This document shows positions 45,144-52,981 of a DNA stretch of 64,000 nt, piece after piece. Source of the DNA: Cristatella mucedo (Eukaryota > Bryozoa > Phylactolaemata > Cristatellidae); assembly GCA_009760855.2 (NCBI GenBank), contig WPIO01000026.1:3978501-4042500 (forward strand). The letters are read 5' to 3'. The number at the start of each line of letters is the position of its first letter. Position 1 is the stretch's first letter. A program made the translations under genes and the position numbers. The notes under the pieces are model-generated. The model did not search any database, was not told where the DNA came from, and saw only the letters and a list, made by a program, of their open reading frames with translations.

Positions 45144-46228
45144 TTAATTATTACATCTCTTTTTCATATCTGCTAAAAGTTTTAATGCTTCTTTATGAAT
45201 TTCATCACTTGATTTACCTTATGCAAACAATATTGCATTAAGCATAGCACTTTCAGCCTTAAAATTGCTTGAATTTGTTCCACCCACATCACTCGCTTCA
45301 ACTTTTTTTTATCTCTTTTTAGTTCTGATGAAAAATCCACTACTCCGTTCTCTACTAATTGTCTACCATACTTCACATAATCCAATCTATTATTTACTTC
45401 TGAGTTTTGTACAGTTCCACTAAAATTAATATTTGTTCCTGATTTTAATAATTTTATAATTTTTTCAAGATCATCGATAGGATTTCCTAATCGTTCTTTT
45501 TGAAGACTTAAAGCTTTCATTCTTTGTTCATGTGTATCCATTACTATCTTTTTTTTTATTAGAGTAGCTACAGCAACAGCAATTGAAACACCAATTCCAA
45601 CTCCACCAAAAACACTAGCAATGCTCGCAATAATAGGTGTAATGATAACAGGTAAGAATCCTCCTCTAACTTCTAAGAAATTATTCGACCAGTCTTTAGG
45701 GTCTAATTGAGCTGCACTCCAAGTTACTTCTTCACTAAACATATCTTTTAAGAATTTACTTGGATCTTTATAACAATCACTATTATCTATTTCTGCTTCT
45801 AGCAATATATCATTTATAAAATATCCTAGTCTTAATCCTTCAACCATTTTTTGTAGTCCATTAATTTTTCTGTCACTGTTTTCAAAAACACGTCCATACT
45901 AACCAGAACTAACATCATCTACTATTTCTTTTATAAATAAAATTAGATCAACTATTCCTGTAACACCACCTAGAAATCCTCCTAGTACATTAGCAGCAGC
46001 ACCAATTACTTTAAGTGATTGTAAAGCTATAGGTACTAATGTTGCAATCTTTTCAGAAGCAGCTAATGATAATCTTGCAGCAATCTTTGGAACTACTTTT
46101 GTAATTACTTTTTCACCTACATTTGTAGCTGTTTTAACACCTTATATTACATCTTTAGTTGTTTTAACTCATTCTTTTATATCTTCTCCAACACCTTTAC
46201 CTCATCTTGCTCATACTTTTTTCATCAT
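45144..46228 (-). pseudogene. Unknown large membrane-associated Polinton protein
   Basis: Start codons at 46,228 and 46,225. One uninterrupted frame register runs from 46,228 into the open frame 45,847-45,182 but contains five stops: three TGA and a TAA within the first 36 codons, and a TAG near 45,900. A one-base shift near 45,310 leads to the C-terminus, with TAA at 45,219-45,221 and the end at TAA 45,144. Two hydrophobic stretches (LQSLKVIGAAANVLGGFLGG and PVIITPIIASIASVFGGVGI) suggest membrane contact. A coiled region follows (HEQRMKALSLQKERLG). About 360 codons. Family not recognised. Its start region is shared with the divergent fibre gene. Confidence 0.6.
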
Positions 46229-46240
46229 ATATTATAAGTA

Positions 46241-47107
46241 ATAGAAAAAGTAAGAACAGTTAATGGTAATATTTATACTAATCTTGATGCAAATAATAAT
46301 AGAATAACAAACATAGGTTTTCCTGTTAATAGTGGTGATGCTATAAGAATGGATTATGCTCTTAGTTCAAGTGCTGGTAACAATGTTATTAGTAACCCTT
46401 CAGGAGCAATAGCAAAAGTATCAAGCCTAACTGATTTATTACCTAAACAAGGTGCAGTAATGAAATCACAATTGAATTGTAAGAATGGTTATGGTATATC
46501 TGGTAATTCTGCTGATCGAACTGTTTACTCAGATCTAAGACCTTATAAAGTCATAAACTTTGGATTACTAAAAATTATGACACAAGTGTTTCAAGGTAAA
46601 GCAATGTCAAGCATTGATATGGGAAATAACAATATTATTAATGTAAAAGATTCTGATGTAGCAACAAAACAATATGTTGATAGTAATAAACAAATATCAT
46701 TTAGGTATTTAGGATTGATGAGTAATTATCAAAGTTTATTCTATCTTGATATGTTAGGTTTAAATATTACTGGTAATGGAAGTACAGGTCAAAGTTTTTC
46801 AGTGCAACAAATTACACCAGGAGATACACCTCTTATACACCCACAATTAGGAAAAACAATAGGATATGTAACTAATCTTTAAACATTCTTTCCAGGAGTA
46901 CTACCTAACTTCGCAATGGTATCTAATATTATGTATGCAACTAATCAAACTAATTCTTATCTAGAATTAACAAGTGATAATACTTATGGTGTAAGTGGTA
47001 CAGTAGTTTTAATAATTAATATTGATGGAACGTCTAGATATGCTATTGATAAGTTTACAGTTGCAAGTGGAATTCTTTTTATAGATTTTATTGTTAGTAT
47101 TGTATAG
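46241..47107 (+). pseudogene. Fibre-like protein 2 (phage-tail-type repeats)
   Basis: The frame opens at 46,241 after TATAAGTAATAGAA; no ATG survives near the motif, the first being 46,349. Repeats: TNLDANNNRITNIGFPVNSG and SIDMGNNNIINVKDSDVATK followed by QYVDSN. After an in-frame TAA (46,880-46,882) the same frame continues as TFFPGVLPNFAMVSN and a beta-rich end to TAG 47,107. That TAG is inside the GTATAGAAATG start of the next gene. Role by analogy: virion attachment fibre. Confidence 0.7.
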
Positions 47108-47109
47108 AA

Positions 47110-48060
47110 ATGTTAGGAAAAATAAGTAAGGGAAAGTCTGGAAAGAATTGCATTAAGAAGACTGGTGATGTACTTGGTGGAAATCTAAATATGGATAATA
47201 ATCTTATAGAGAATTTAGGTGATCATGTTGTTGCTGGTGATGCAGTAAATAGAAGGTATATAGATACTAACTTTGTTACAAAGATTTCTAGATCAACTAC
47301 TTCTGATGGAGATATTGGTATGAATAATTATAGAATAGTAGATCTTGCTAACCCTTAAATCCTAGTGATGCTGCAACCAAAGATTATGCTGATACTAAAC
47401 TATCACTTACAGCTGGAGAAATTAGAGGAAATTTAATTGTAAATGCTGGTATTAAAGCTAGTGGTCCTCCTGATAATGATACAAATAAAAGTTGTATTTG
47501 ATACACACTTCCTTAATGTTCATGGAGGAGCTGTTAATGGAAACTTAGATATGATGAGTAATATTATTAAAATTAAAAATAATCCTGTTACTCCTAATGA
47601 TGGTGTAAACCTTGTTGATCTAAATAGAATATTTAATGGAAATGTCGCAGAAGTTAAATTCTATGCAAAATATCTTTCAACTGATAATGTAGCAACATAT
47701 ACATTTCCAAAAATGGCTCAACTTAGTTCATCATCAGGAGAAGTGAACTTTGTTATAATCAATAATGATAATATAATTGAAAGAGGATTGTATGTTATAT
47801 GTACTACATATGAACAATCTTGATATTATTTTGATACTCGAAGTGATAGATATTTACCAGATGAAAGAGTTCTTGATAAAAAATTACTCTATCATCGACA
47901 AGTTACTTTAAGTCCATTTGATCAATATTACAAATTTAGATATACATTATTTGGAAGTTATGTACCCGATAAAGATAACAAACGTGTACGTGCTGGTGAT
48001 ATATTAATGACAGATGATTTACATTTCAGTTTTATTAATTACTGTTTATATAGAGTTAAG
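47110..48060 (+). pseudogene. Fibre-like protein 3 (phage-tail-type repeats)
   Basis: ATG 47,110 after GTATAGAA. Repeats: GGNLNMDNNLIENLGDHVVA, GDIGMNNYRIVDLANP, then after a shift near 47,355 SDAATKDYADTKLSLTAGEI, and after another near 47,490 NGNLDMMSNIIKIKNNPVTP. The C-terminal head (VAEVKFYAKYLSTDNVATYT ...) is interrupted by TGA at 47,821-47,823 and continues in the same frame (LLYHRQVTLSPFDQYYKFRY). The frame runs on into fibre 4 without a stop, so proteins 3 and 4 may be one or may have lost a stop by a shift. Confidence 0.65.
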
Positions 48061-48598
48061 ATGAACACGCTTTCTAAAAGTGACTTACAAATGGCAGGAA
48101 CTTTGGATTTTAGTTCTAATAGAATAACAAATGTTGGTGAAACTGTTGATTCATTAGAAGTATTTAATAAATCATTTGCTGATAACAATTATCTAAGAAA
48201 AGATTCGGATCAACATATAATTGGTAATTTATCTGCAAATTCAAAGAAGTATGTAAGTATATCAGATCCTGTCAATGGAAGAGACATTGCAACAAAAAAT
48301 ATCTTGATACAAAATTAGATAGGTATATGAGACCTGTAACAATGAGTGAAAACTTAAATGTTATAAAATTAATAATGCGAAGAAATGAACCAAATTTAAT
48401 GCGTATAAACCAACTGATTTAGTTCCTAATAAATTCCTCCATCATTTTTATTTAAAGTGTGGAAATTATCCACATATTTCTAATATTATTGCGAATGCGC
48501 GTTTTATTAAATATTATAGAGATTTAACTGTAAAGAGTGTAAGTAACATTGGATATCCATCACAAGAATTTCCCTCTAGTAGTGGAAAACAATGTTAG
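48061..48598 (+). pseudogene. Fibre-like protein 4 (phage-tail-type repeats)
   Basis: ATG 48,061 lies 3' of TATATAGAGTTAAG, a loose form of the start motif. Repeats: AGTLDFSSNRITNVGETVDS and ANSKKYVSISDPVNGRDIAT. Shifts near 48,295 and 48,400 lead to a C-terminal part (FLHHFYLKCGNYPHISNIIA) ending at TAG 48,598. The last bases overlap the next ATG by seven bases. Confidence 0.6.
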
Positions 48599-49242
48599 CA
48601 AAATTATCAGATACAAATATAAAAAAACCGATATATTCTAGTATGCTTAACAGTCTTATGAATAGAAAAAACAATTCAGCTGATAATAATAAAACTTATC
48701 AAAATTATGATATGTTTGAATACTCAATAGTTAAAAAGGGTGATGCTGATGATGAAGAAGTATCAAATATTGTAGATAATCAACAAATTGCAGAATTTCC
48801 AAATCAATTTGCTATGTATAAAAAATACTACTCAAAAGTATTAATTTATATAACATCAAAAAATAAAAGAGATGGAGAAGTGATACTTTCATCAATTAAG
48901 CAGAGATTCAATAATAGGAAATCTACTACTTCATTATCTTCTAACTTTCCTTTATGTAGTATTGAAGGTAGTGATTTAGTTTTAAATGATAATTCTTATA
49001 TTAAATATATAAAACTTGCCGACGGAAGAGTAAGGGTTCAATTAGAGTTTAAATATCCAGTATTGAGTTTTGTTGATGAAGTAGTTACCTATGCATTTGC
49101 AAAAGAAATTCTATCTAGAGTAACATCACTAGTATTGACTCGTTATGATTTTCTTGAAATTAAATTTTTAACAAATGTTTTCTTTTCTCCTACTAGATCA
49201 ATAGATCGCACAAACACCTCACTAGTACCATATATTCCATGA
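48592..49242 (+). CDS. Unknown intact Polinton protein
   Basis: ATG 48,592 to TGA 49,242, 216 residues with no break. It is the only gene of this size in the element that is fully open. Asn-rich N-terminus (MNRKNNSADNNKTYQNYDMF), then an alpha/beta region (YYSKVLIYITSKNKRDGEVI, YIKLADGRVRVQLEFKYPVL). No motif recognised. It follows the fibre block and converges with the next gene. Purifying selection on a late-decaying gene or chance could explain its integrity. Confidence 0.75.
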   Translation: MLAKLSDTNIKKPIYSSMLNSLMNRKNNSADNNKTYQNYDMFEYSIVKKGDADDEEVSNIVDNQQIAEFPNQFAMYKKYYSKVLIYITSKNKRDGEVILSSIKQRFNNRKSTTSLSSNFPLCSIEGSDLVLNDNSYIKYIKLADGRVRVQLEFKYPVLSFVDEVVTYAFAKEILSRVTSLVLTRYDFLEIKFLTNVFFSPTRSIDRTNTSLVPYIP

Positions 49243-49250
49243 TAAGAAGT

Positions 49251-49638
49251 TTAAATCTTCCAAACCATAGTCTTTTTTTTCAATTCTTCTGGTATATCAA
49301 AACTCTTTCCTGCATCTATCTCTTTCCTTATTTGTTCAGTTAGTTCTATTTTTTTACAGTAAGCTTCAGATTTTATACTATTAATTGTTTCTATTTTTAA
49401 GTCTTTAAGGAACTCTTCAAGGATTGAACCATCTCTAACTTTAGTGAATATATTTGCTATTTCTAGTTCAGAGTGATTGATTCTAAGTGCTTTATGTTCT
49501 AATACTAGTTTTACAGCATCTAATAAAGTTGATCTGATGTCTTCTATTCTACCCATTGGATAAGAACAGATTTTAAAGTTTGAATACTGTTGTCCTTGTA
49601 CTTATTTAAGACATTTTTTACTTCTTATCTCAACATTC
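49251..49638 (-). pseudogene. Unknown helical Polinton protein
   Basis: The motif ATATAGAAA precedes ATG 49,638. The frame is disturbed twice between 49,610 and 49,550 (A runs). The longest open part, 49,251-49,556, gives RSTLLDAVKLVLEHKALRIN and EEFLKDLKIETINSIKSEAY, strongly helical and charged. Family not recognised. Confidence 0.55.
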
Positions 49639-49676
49639 ATTTTCTATATATTTTTTTTATTTTTTATTTAAATTAA

Positions 49677-50157
49677 TTAAACAACACTTGGGTCAGGTTG
49701 TTCTAGTGCTGCCAATGCGGCTTTTTGTTTAGCACTCATACCATCACTAATACTTGGAAGAACTGCATAACACTCATCTTTAAGAATTCCAGAGATATCA
49801 GGTTTAATTCCAGATACTCCAGATATGACTGTAGAGAGTGATGGAAGTTGTGTTGCAATCCAAGTCGTATAATCACTAATTTCCCTAGGGTCATCGAGAA
49901 GAGCATCAACATTAGATCTAACTCTTGACCCAAGTCGCGATAGAACTTCAGTTTGACCAGCACTAATAATACTTTTGTGCTTCAACATCTGCTTCATCAA
50001 GATAGAATTTCTTAACAGACGTATCAATCATAAGTGAAATATCAGAATTGAGTTGTTGTTCATCATATGCTATCATTCTTGATCTAACAAGATAATATAC
50101 ATAGAATTTAAGTAATGCTGCAGTAGTTGCTAGCATTGGGTCAGTAACTGCTTCCAT
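49677..50157 (-). pseudogene. Unknown helical Polinton protein
   Basis: ATG 50,157 after TATATAGGAA. The first frame (LATTAALLKFYVYYLVRSRM, DTSVKKFYLDEADVEAQ) passes by a one-base shift near 49,970 into the second frame (ISAGQTEVLSRLGSRVRSNV, SAKQKAALAALEQPDPSVV), ending at TAA 49,677. Family not recognised. It lies in a minus-strand run of small genes leading away from the polymerase. Confidence 0.55.
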
Positions 50158-50211
50158 TTCCTATATAATAATAAACAAATTTCACACAGATTTAAAGAAA
50201 GACTATCATAA

Positions 50212-50775
50212 TTACAAACCAAAACTCTCTTGTAGATTTGTAATGGCTTTTCTATTATTTACGCAAAAATCACTGTATTTCGTAAGTTCTTCATCTAATC
50301 TCTCAATTTCATTACAAATATCAAAATGTGAAGTAATATGTGAATCATTCAATGTTAAAATGAAATCATGAAATTTATAAGAACTGAATTTTCGATCGTG
50401 TATATATTTTAAAACATCTAAAGTTTATCTGCAGCATAGAATCTTAATATTCTTACATCCATCTACATATATATTACTTACATAATGTATCCAATAAAGA
50501 TTATTAATTTGAACTCCTATCTTTGTTTTTGGTGTTTTAGATTTATTATTTGCTTCTATTAGCATCTCATTTATCTTACTACGAATTTCCATCAGTTTGT
50601 CAAATGTATCACATATATCTATAAGAATACTAATATAAGAACTATCAATATCTGGAATGAGTTTATCAAGTGAATGTTTAACTATTCGTTGATATTCTCC
50701 TTTAAGTTTTTGAAGACCGATTTTCATTGCCATTTCTCTAGATTGTTCACAACTTAAAATTCTTGATACATCTAT
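50212..50775 (-). pseudogene. Unknown helical Polinton protein, start codon lost
   Basis: The motif TATATAGAAA is followed by ATA (50,773-50,775) where ATG is expected, a G-to-A change. The frame is open through IGLQKLKGEYQRIVKHSLDK to 50,425. Two shifts near 50,425-50,440 lead to a C-terminal frame (DICNEIERLDEELTKYSDFC) ending at TAA 50,212. About 187 codons. Family not recognised. Confidence 0.55.
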
Positions 50776-50812
50776 TTTCTATATATGAAAATAAAATTTT
50801 ATTTAATTGAAA

Positions 50813-51115
50813 TTAAATCTCTTCACCTTCAGAGCTATCAACAAATCCTTCAAGGAATTCTTCATATGATTTAACTTCATCTTCAGTGAGATCTTCGTAT
50901 TGTTTACCAAATAGAAGTTCTTCTAGATCTACCTCTTCATCTGATTCAGAATCCATGTATGCGAAAGCTTCAGACTCGTAAGACTCAGATTCCTCTTCTG
51001 TTTCCATTGTAGGATCGTAATCAGGATCATCAATTGAGTCTTCTGAATATTCTAATTCGCTATCAGAGCTTGTAATTTCTACTTCTGAAACTTGAGAATC
51101 TTCTTTTGGGTCCAT
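50813..51115 (-). CDS. Small highly acidic Polinton protein
   Basis: ATG 51,115 after ATATAGG, ends at TAA 50,813, 100 residues without a break. About half of the residues are Asp, Glu or Ser (for example TEEESESYESEAFAYMDSES). No hydrophobic segment. Acidic proteins of this kind can act as histone or DNA mimics or as scaffolds; nothing in the sequence decides this. Confidence 0.75.
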   Translation of the reverse strand: MDPKEDSQVSEVEITSSDSELEYSEDSIDDPDYDPTMETEEESESYESEAFAYMDSESDEEVDLEELLFGKQYEDLTEDEVKSYEEFLEGFVDSSEGEEI

Positions 51116-51139
51116 CCTATATTAGTAAACATATTTTTG

Positions 51140-51291
51140 TTAATATATATTTAATTTCTCCATTGACTCGTATAGTTCTATCTCTTCCTTTATAGAAACT
51201 AGTTTTTATCATCTTCCTTTTTCTTTTTATCTAAAAATCTAACTCTCTTTACTGGTACTGGTTTAGTATTTTCAATCTTCCTTTTTGGCAT
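51140..51291 (-). pseudogene. Very small basic Polinton protein
   Basis: ATG 51,291 is part of GATATAGATG and lies inside the last codons of the polymerase gene. Product starts MPKRKIENTKPVPVKRVRFL and KKKKEDDK, which looks like nuclear-localisation-type basic clusters. A one-base shift near 51,205 leads to VSIKEEIELYESMEKLN and TAA 51,140. About 50 codons. Confidence 0.5.
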
Positions 51292-52771
51292 CTATATCAA
51301 TATTACATTTTTCACAACGCCCTGGATTTGTACCATTGCTTAATGCTTCTGCAATCTTGTAATGACCGTATGCGTAACTACAGCAACCACAATCTAACCA
51401 GTAACCTTTTGATTCGAATCCTGATAGTGCAACTTTTTCTAACTCATTAGTAAATAATTAATGTTTATCTTGAATTTTTTATGAAACTTTCTAACTTGCT
51501 TTTCACTAAATCCATCAATTGCTATACCATTGAAAACTTGTATGCTATCAGTTAAACAACTAACAAAAGTATCATGCCCCATTATTTTAGTTAAAACTGC
51601 CTTTGTTACTCCTTTTGAGGCTGCTTTTCTTTCAGCATCAGCAATACCTACAGAGTATAGTCTTGGTCTTAAAAGCACATACTTCTGAAATTACTTTTCC
51701 TTCTGTTTCATCTTTAAACTTACCAATTGTATCAAGATCGAGGTAGTCAAGCATTGCTTTCCTATCATCGTAAAAACTATGTGTTTCAATTTCCATAATT
51801 AATGAGTCAGTATCAGTGTAGATTAAACTAACTTTATTTCCATATTTTGGTTTTATTACATAATAATAAAACTTTTGCATATGTAGTTTTGATAAATCTA
51901 GAATTGCACTGACAATAAATATCTGGTCTTTGATTGATTCATTTGAAATATTGTCAATGATTCTCCAAAGTCTCTAAAATTAACCATTTTAGATCTCTTA
52001 TTCTTTTATTGAATTTCTTTCTTCCAACTTGATCAATAACATTAATTAAGTTTTAACTATTTTTTTTCAACATCTTCACATGTTTTACCATTAAATGAAT
52101 TCATAATAAGTTTCCAAAGATTTCTTAAGAACTTTTTATTTGAATTTAATGCTTTCATTTCAGCACACATTTCAATATATGGTTTAAGCCATCTCGATTG
52201 CTTAAACTTAAAGACTCTCTTTACATTACATGTCATACCATGTGATAAACAGAACTTTAAACATCTATTGTAAAGTAAATAGTTCTTCTTTTGAAGAAAG
52301 TCACACATTAATTTTGGAACATTACTTGCTCCTGTTTTGAATTAATTTTGAAAGTTAGAATATTCACTACAATCAACAACTCTATTACATGCACATAACG
52401 GATATTCATTGTGTAAATCATGATAATACTCTTTAGTTTGTGGATCATATTCAATATCAATAACAAAGAAGTAACCAGTATCTGTTTCATCTTCTAATTA
52501 GGAATATTATCATTATTCCAACCTTCAGTAATTTCTTAGTTGGATATCCAAGCAATTCTTTAAGCGTTCCAAAGTCTGCATATCTTCTTTTTGTTTTATA
52601 AGCAAAAGTTAAAGTATTTCCTCCTCCAGTGACAACTGGTTCCGTAAAACTAACTTTATTAGGTCTTTCTTTCTTTCCAACGGCATTTCTACTTGATAAA
52701 TTAAAATCAATATCCATTAATCTCCCTGTCTCAAAATGAAAATAATTTCTTTGTCTCGATATTGAAGTCAT
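51272..52771 (-). pseudogene. POLB: Protein-primed DNA polymerase B, C-terminal half
   Basis: Replicates the linear genome from a terminal protein. ATG 52,771 follows TATATAGC. The first about 90 residues (MTSISRQRNYFHFETGRLMD, PVVTGGGNTLTFAYKTKRRY) are not recognised. The polymerase blocks follow: FFVIDIEYDPQTKEYYHDLH, LMCDFLQKKNYLLYNRCLKF, SRWLKPYIEMCAEMKALN, LIMNSFNGKTCEDVE and motif C, YGNKVSLIYTDTDSL. Then come the thumb part and YWLDCGCCSYAYGHYKI, ending with GRCEKCNIDID and TGA 51,272. The exonuclease domain and the usual motif A block are not visible: about 500 codons against 1,000 or more. At least six frame changes and two in-frame TAA break it. Confidence 0.85.
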
Positions 52772-52805
52772 GCTATATAAGGTAATAATATTTCTGCTAA
52801 AATAA

Positions 52806-52975
52806 AATTAATTATTAAGAGAACTAAGTTTAATAAACAAAATAACACAAATAACTTAATTTAGTGTTGTGGAATTTTTTCACGATACGATATCGGGGAA
52901 TTTTTGGACAACCGAAGGTGAAACCGAGGTTGAACAAAAACTGCGTGATGTCGTATCGGGAAAAATCATGCAACA
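52806..52975 (-). repeat. Right terminal inverted repeat
   Basis: Complement matches 31,019-31,190. Contains CGATACGATATCGGGGAA and AACCGAAGGTGAAACCGAGG. The outer end CATGCAACA pairs with TGTTGTATG on the left. Confidence 0.95.
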
Positions 52976-52981
52976 AAGGCT
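52976..52981. repeat. Right target-site duplication of the Polinton
   Basis: AAGGCT, identical to 31,014-31,019. One base of ambiguity (an extra terminal T/A in the repeat end) remains at the junction. Confidence 0.8.

Larger units (their letters stand above)
31020..52975. mobile_element. Polinton/Maverick-type endogenous DNA virus, decaying copy
   Basis: A 22-kb AT-rich block with sharp composition edges, inverted terminal repeats of about 170 bp and a 6-bp target duplication. It holds integrase, protein-primed PolB, packaging ATPase, adenovirus-like protease, major capsid and penton-like minor capsid genes. This is the diagnostic Polinton set, also that of the adintovirus group, and implies a virus able to form capsids at one time. 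Two SINEs, one LINE with target duplication and one LINE tail are inserted in it. Genes carry many frameshifts and stops, so this copy is probably non-functional. A short motif at the start codons (see findings) marks its genes. Nearest known lineage is not decidable here. Confidence 0.95.

Noticed and set aside
47110-48598. Prophage or bacterial contamination suggested by tail-fibre-like and HNH genes
   Set aside because: The genes lie between Polinton inverted repeats with integrase, PolB and capsid genes, animal LINEs and SINEs are inserted in them, and there are no bacterial ribosome-binding sites.
31225-52771. Alternative genetic code (TAA/TAG as Gln or TGA as Trp) in the Polinton
   Set aside because: Real gene ends use TAA, TAG and TGA at tight gene junctions, Trp is normally encoded by TGG, and single-base frameshifts accompany the stops. 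Decay explains both.
31020-52975. Virophage or giant-virus fragment in place of a Polinton
   Set aside because: Six-base target duplication, about 170-bp inverted ends, protein-primed PolB and the gene order fit a Polinton. Virophages are smaller with a different replication set.
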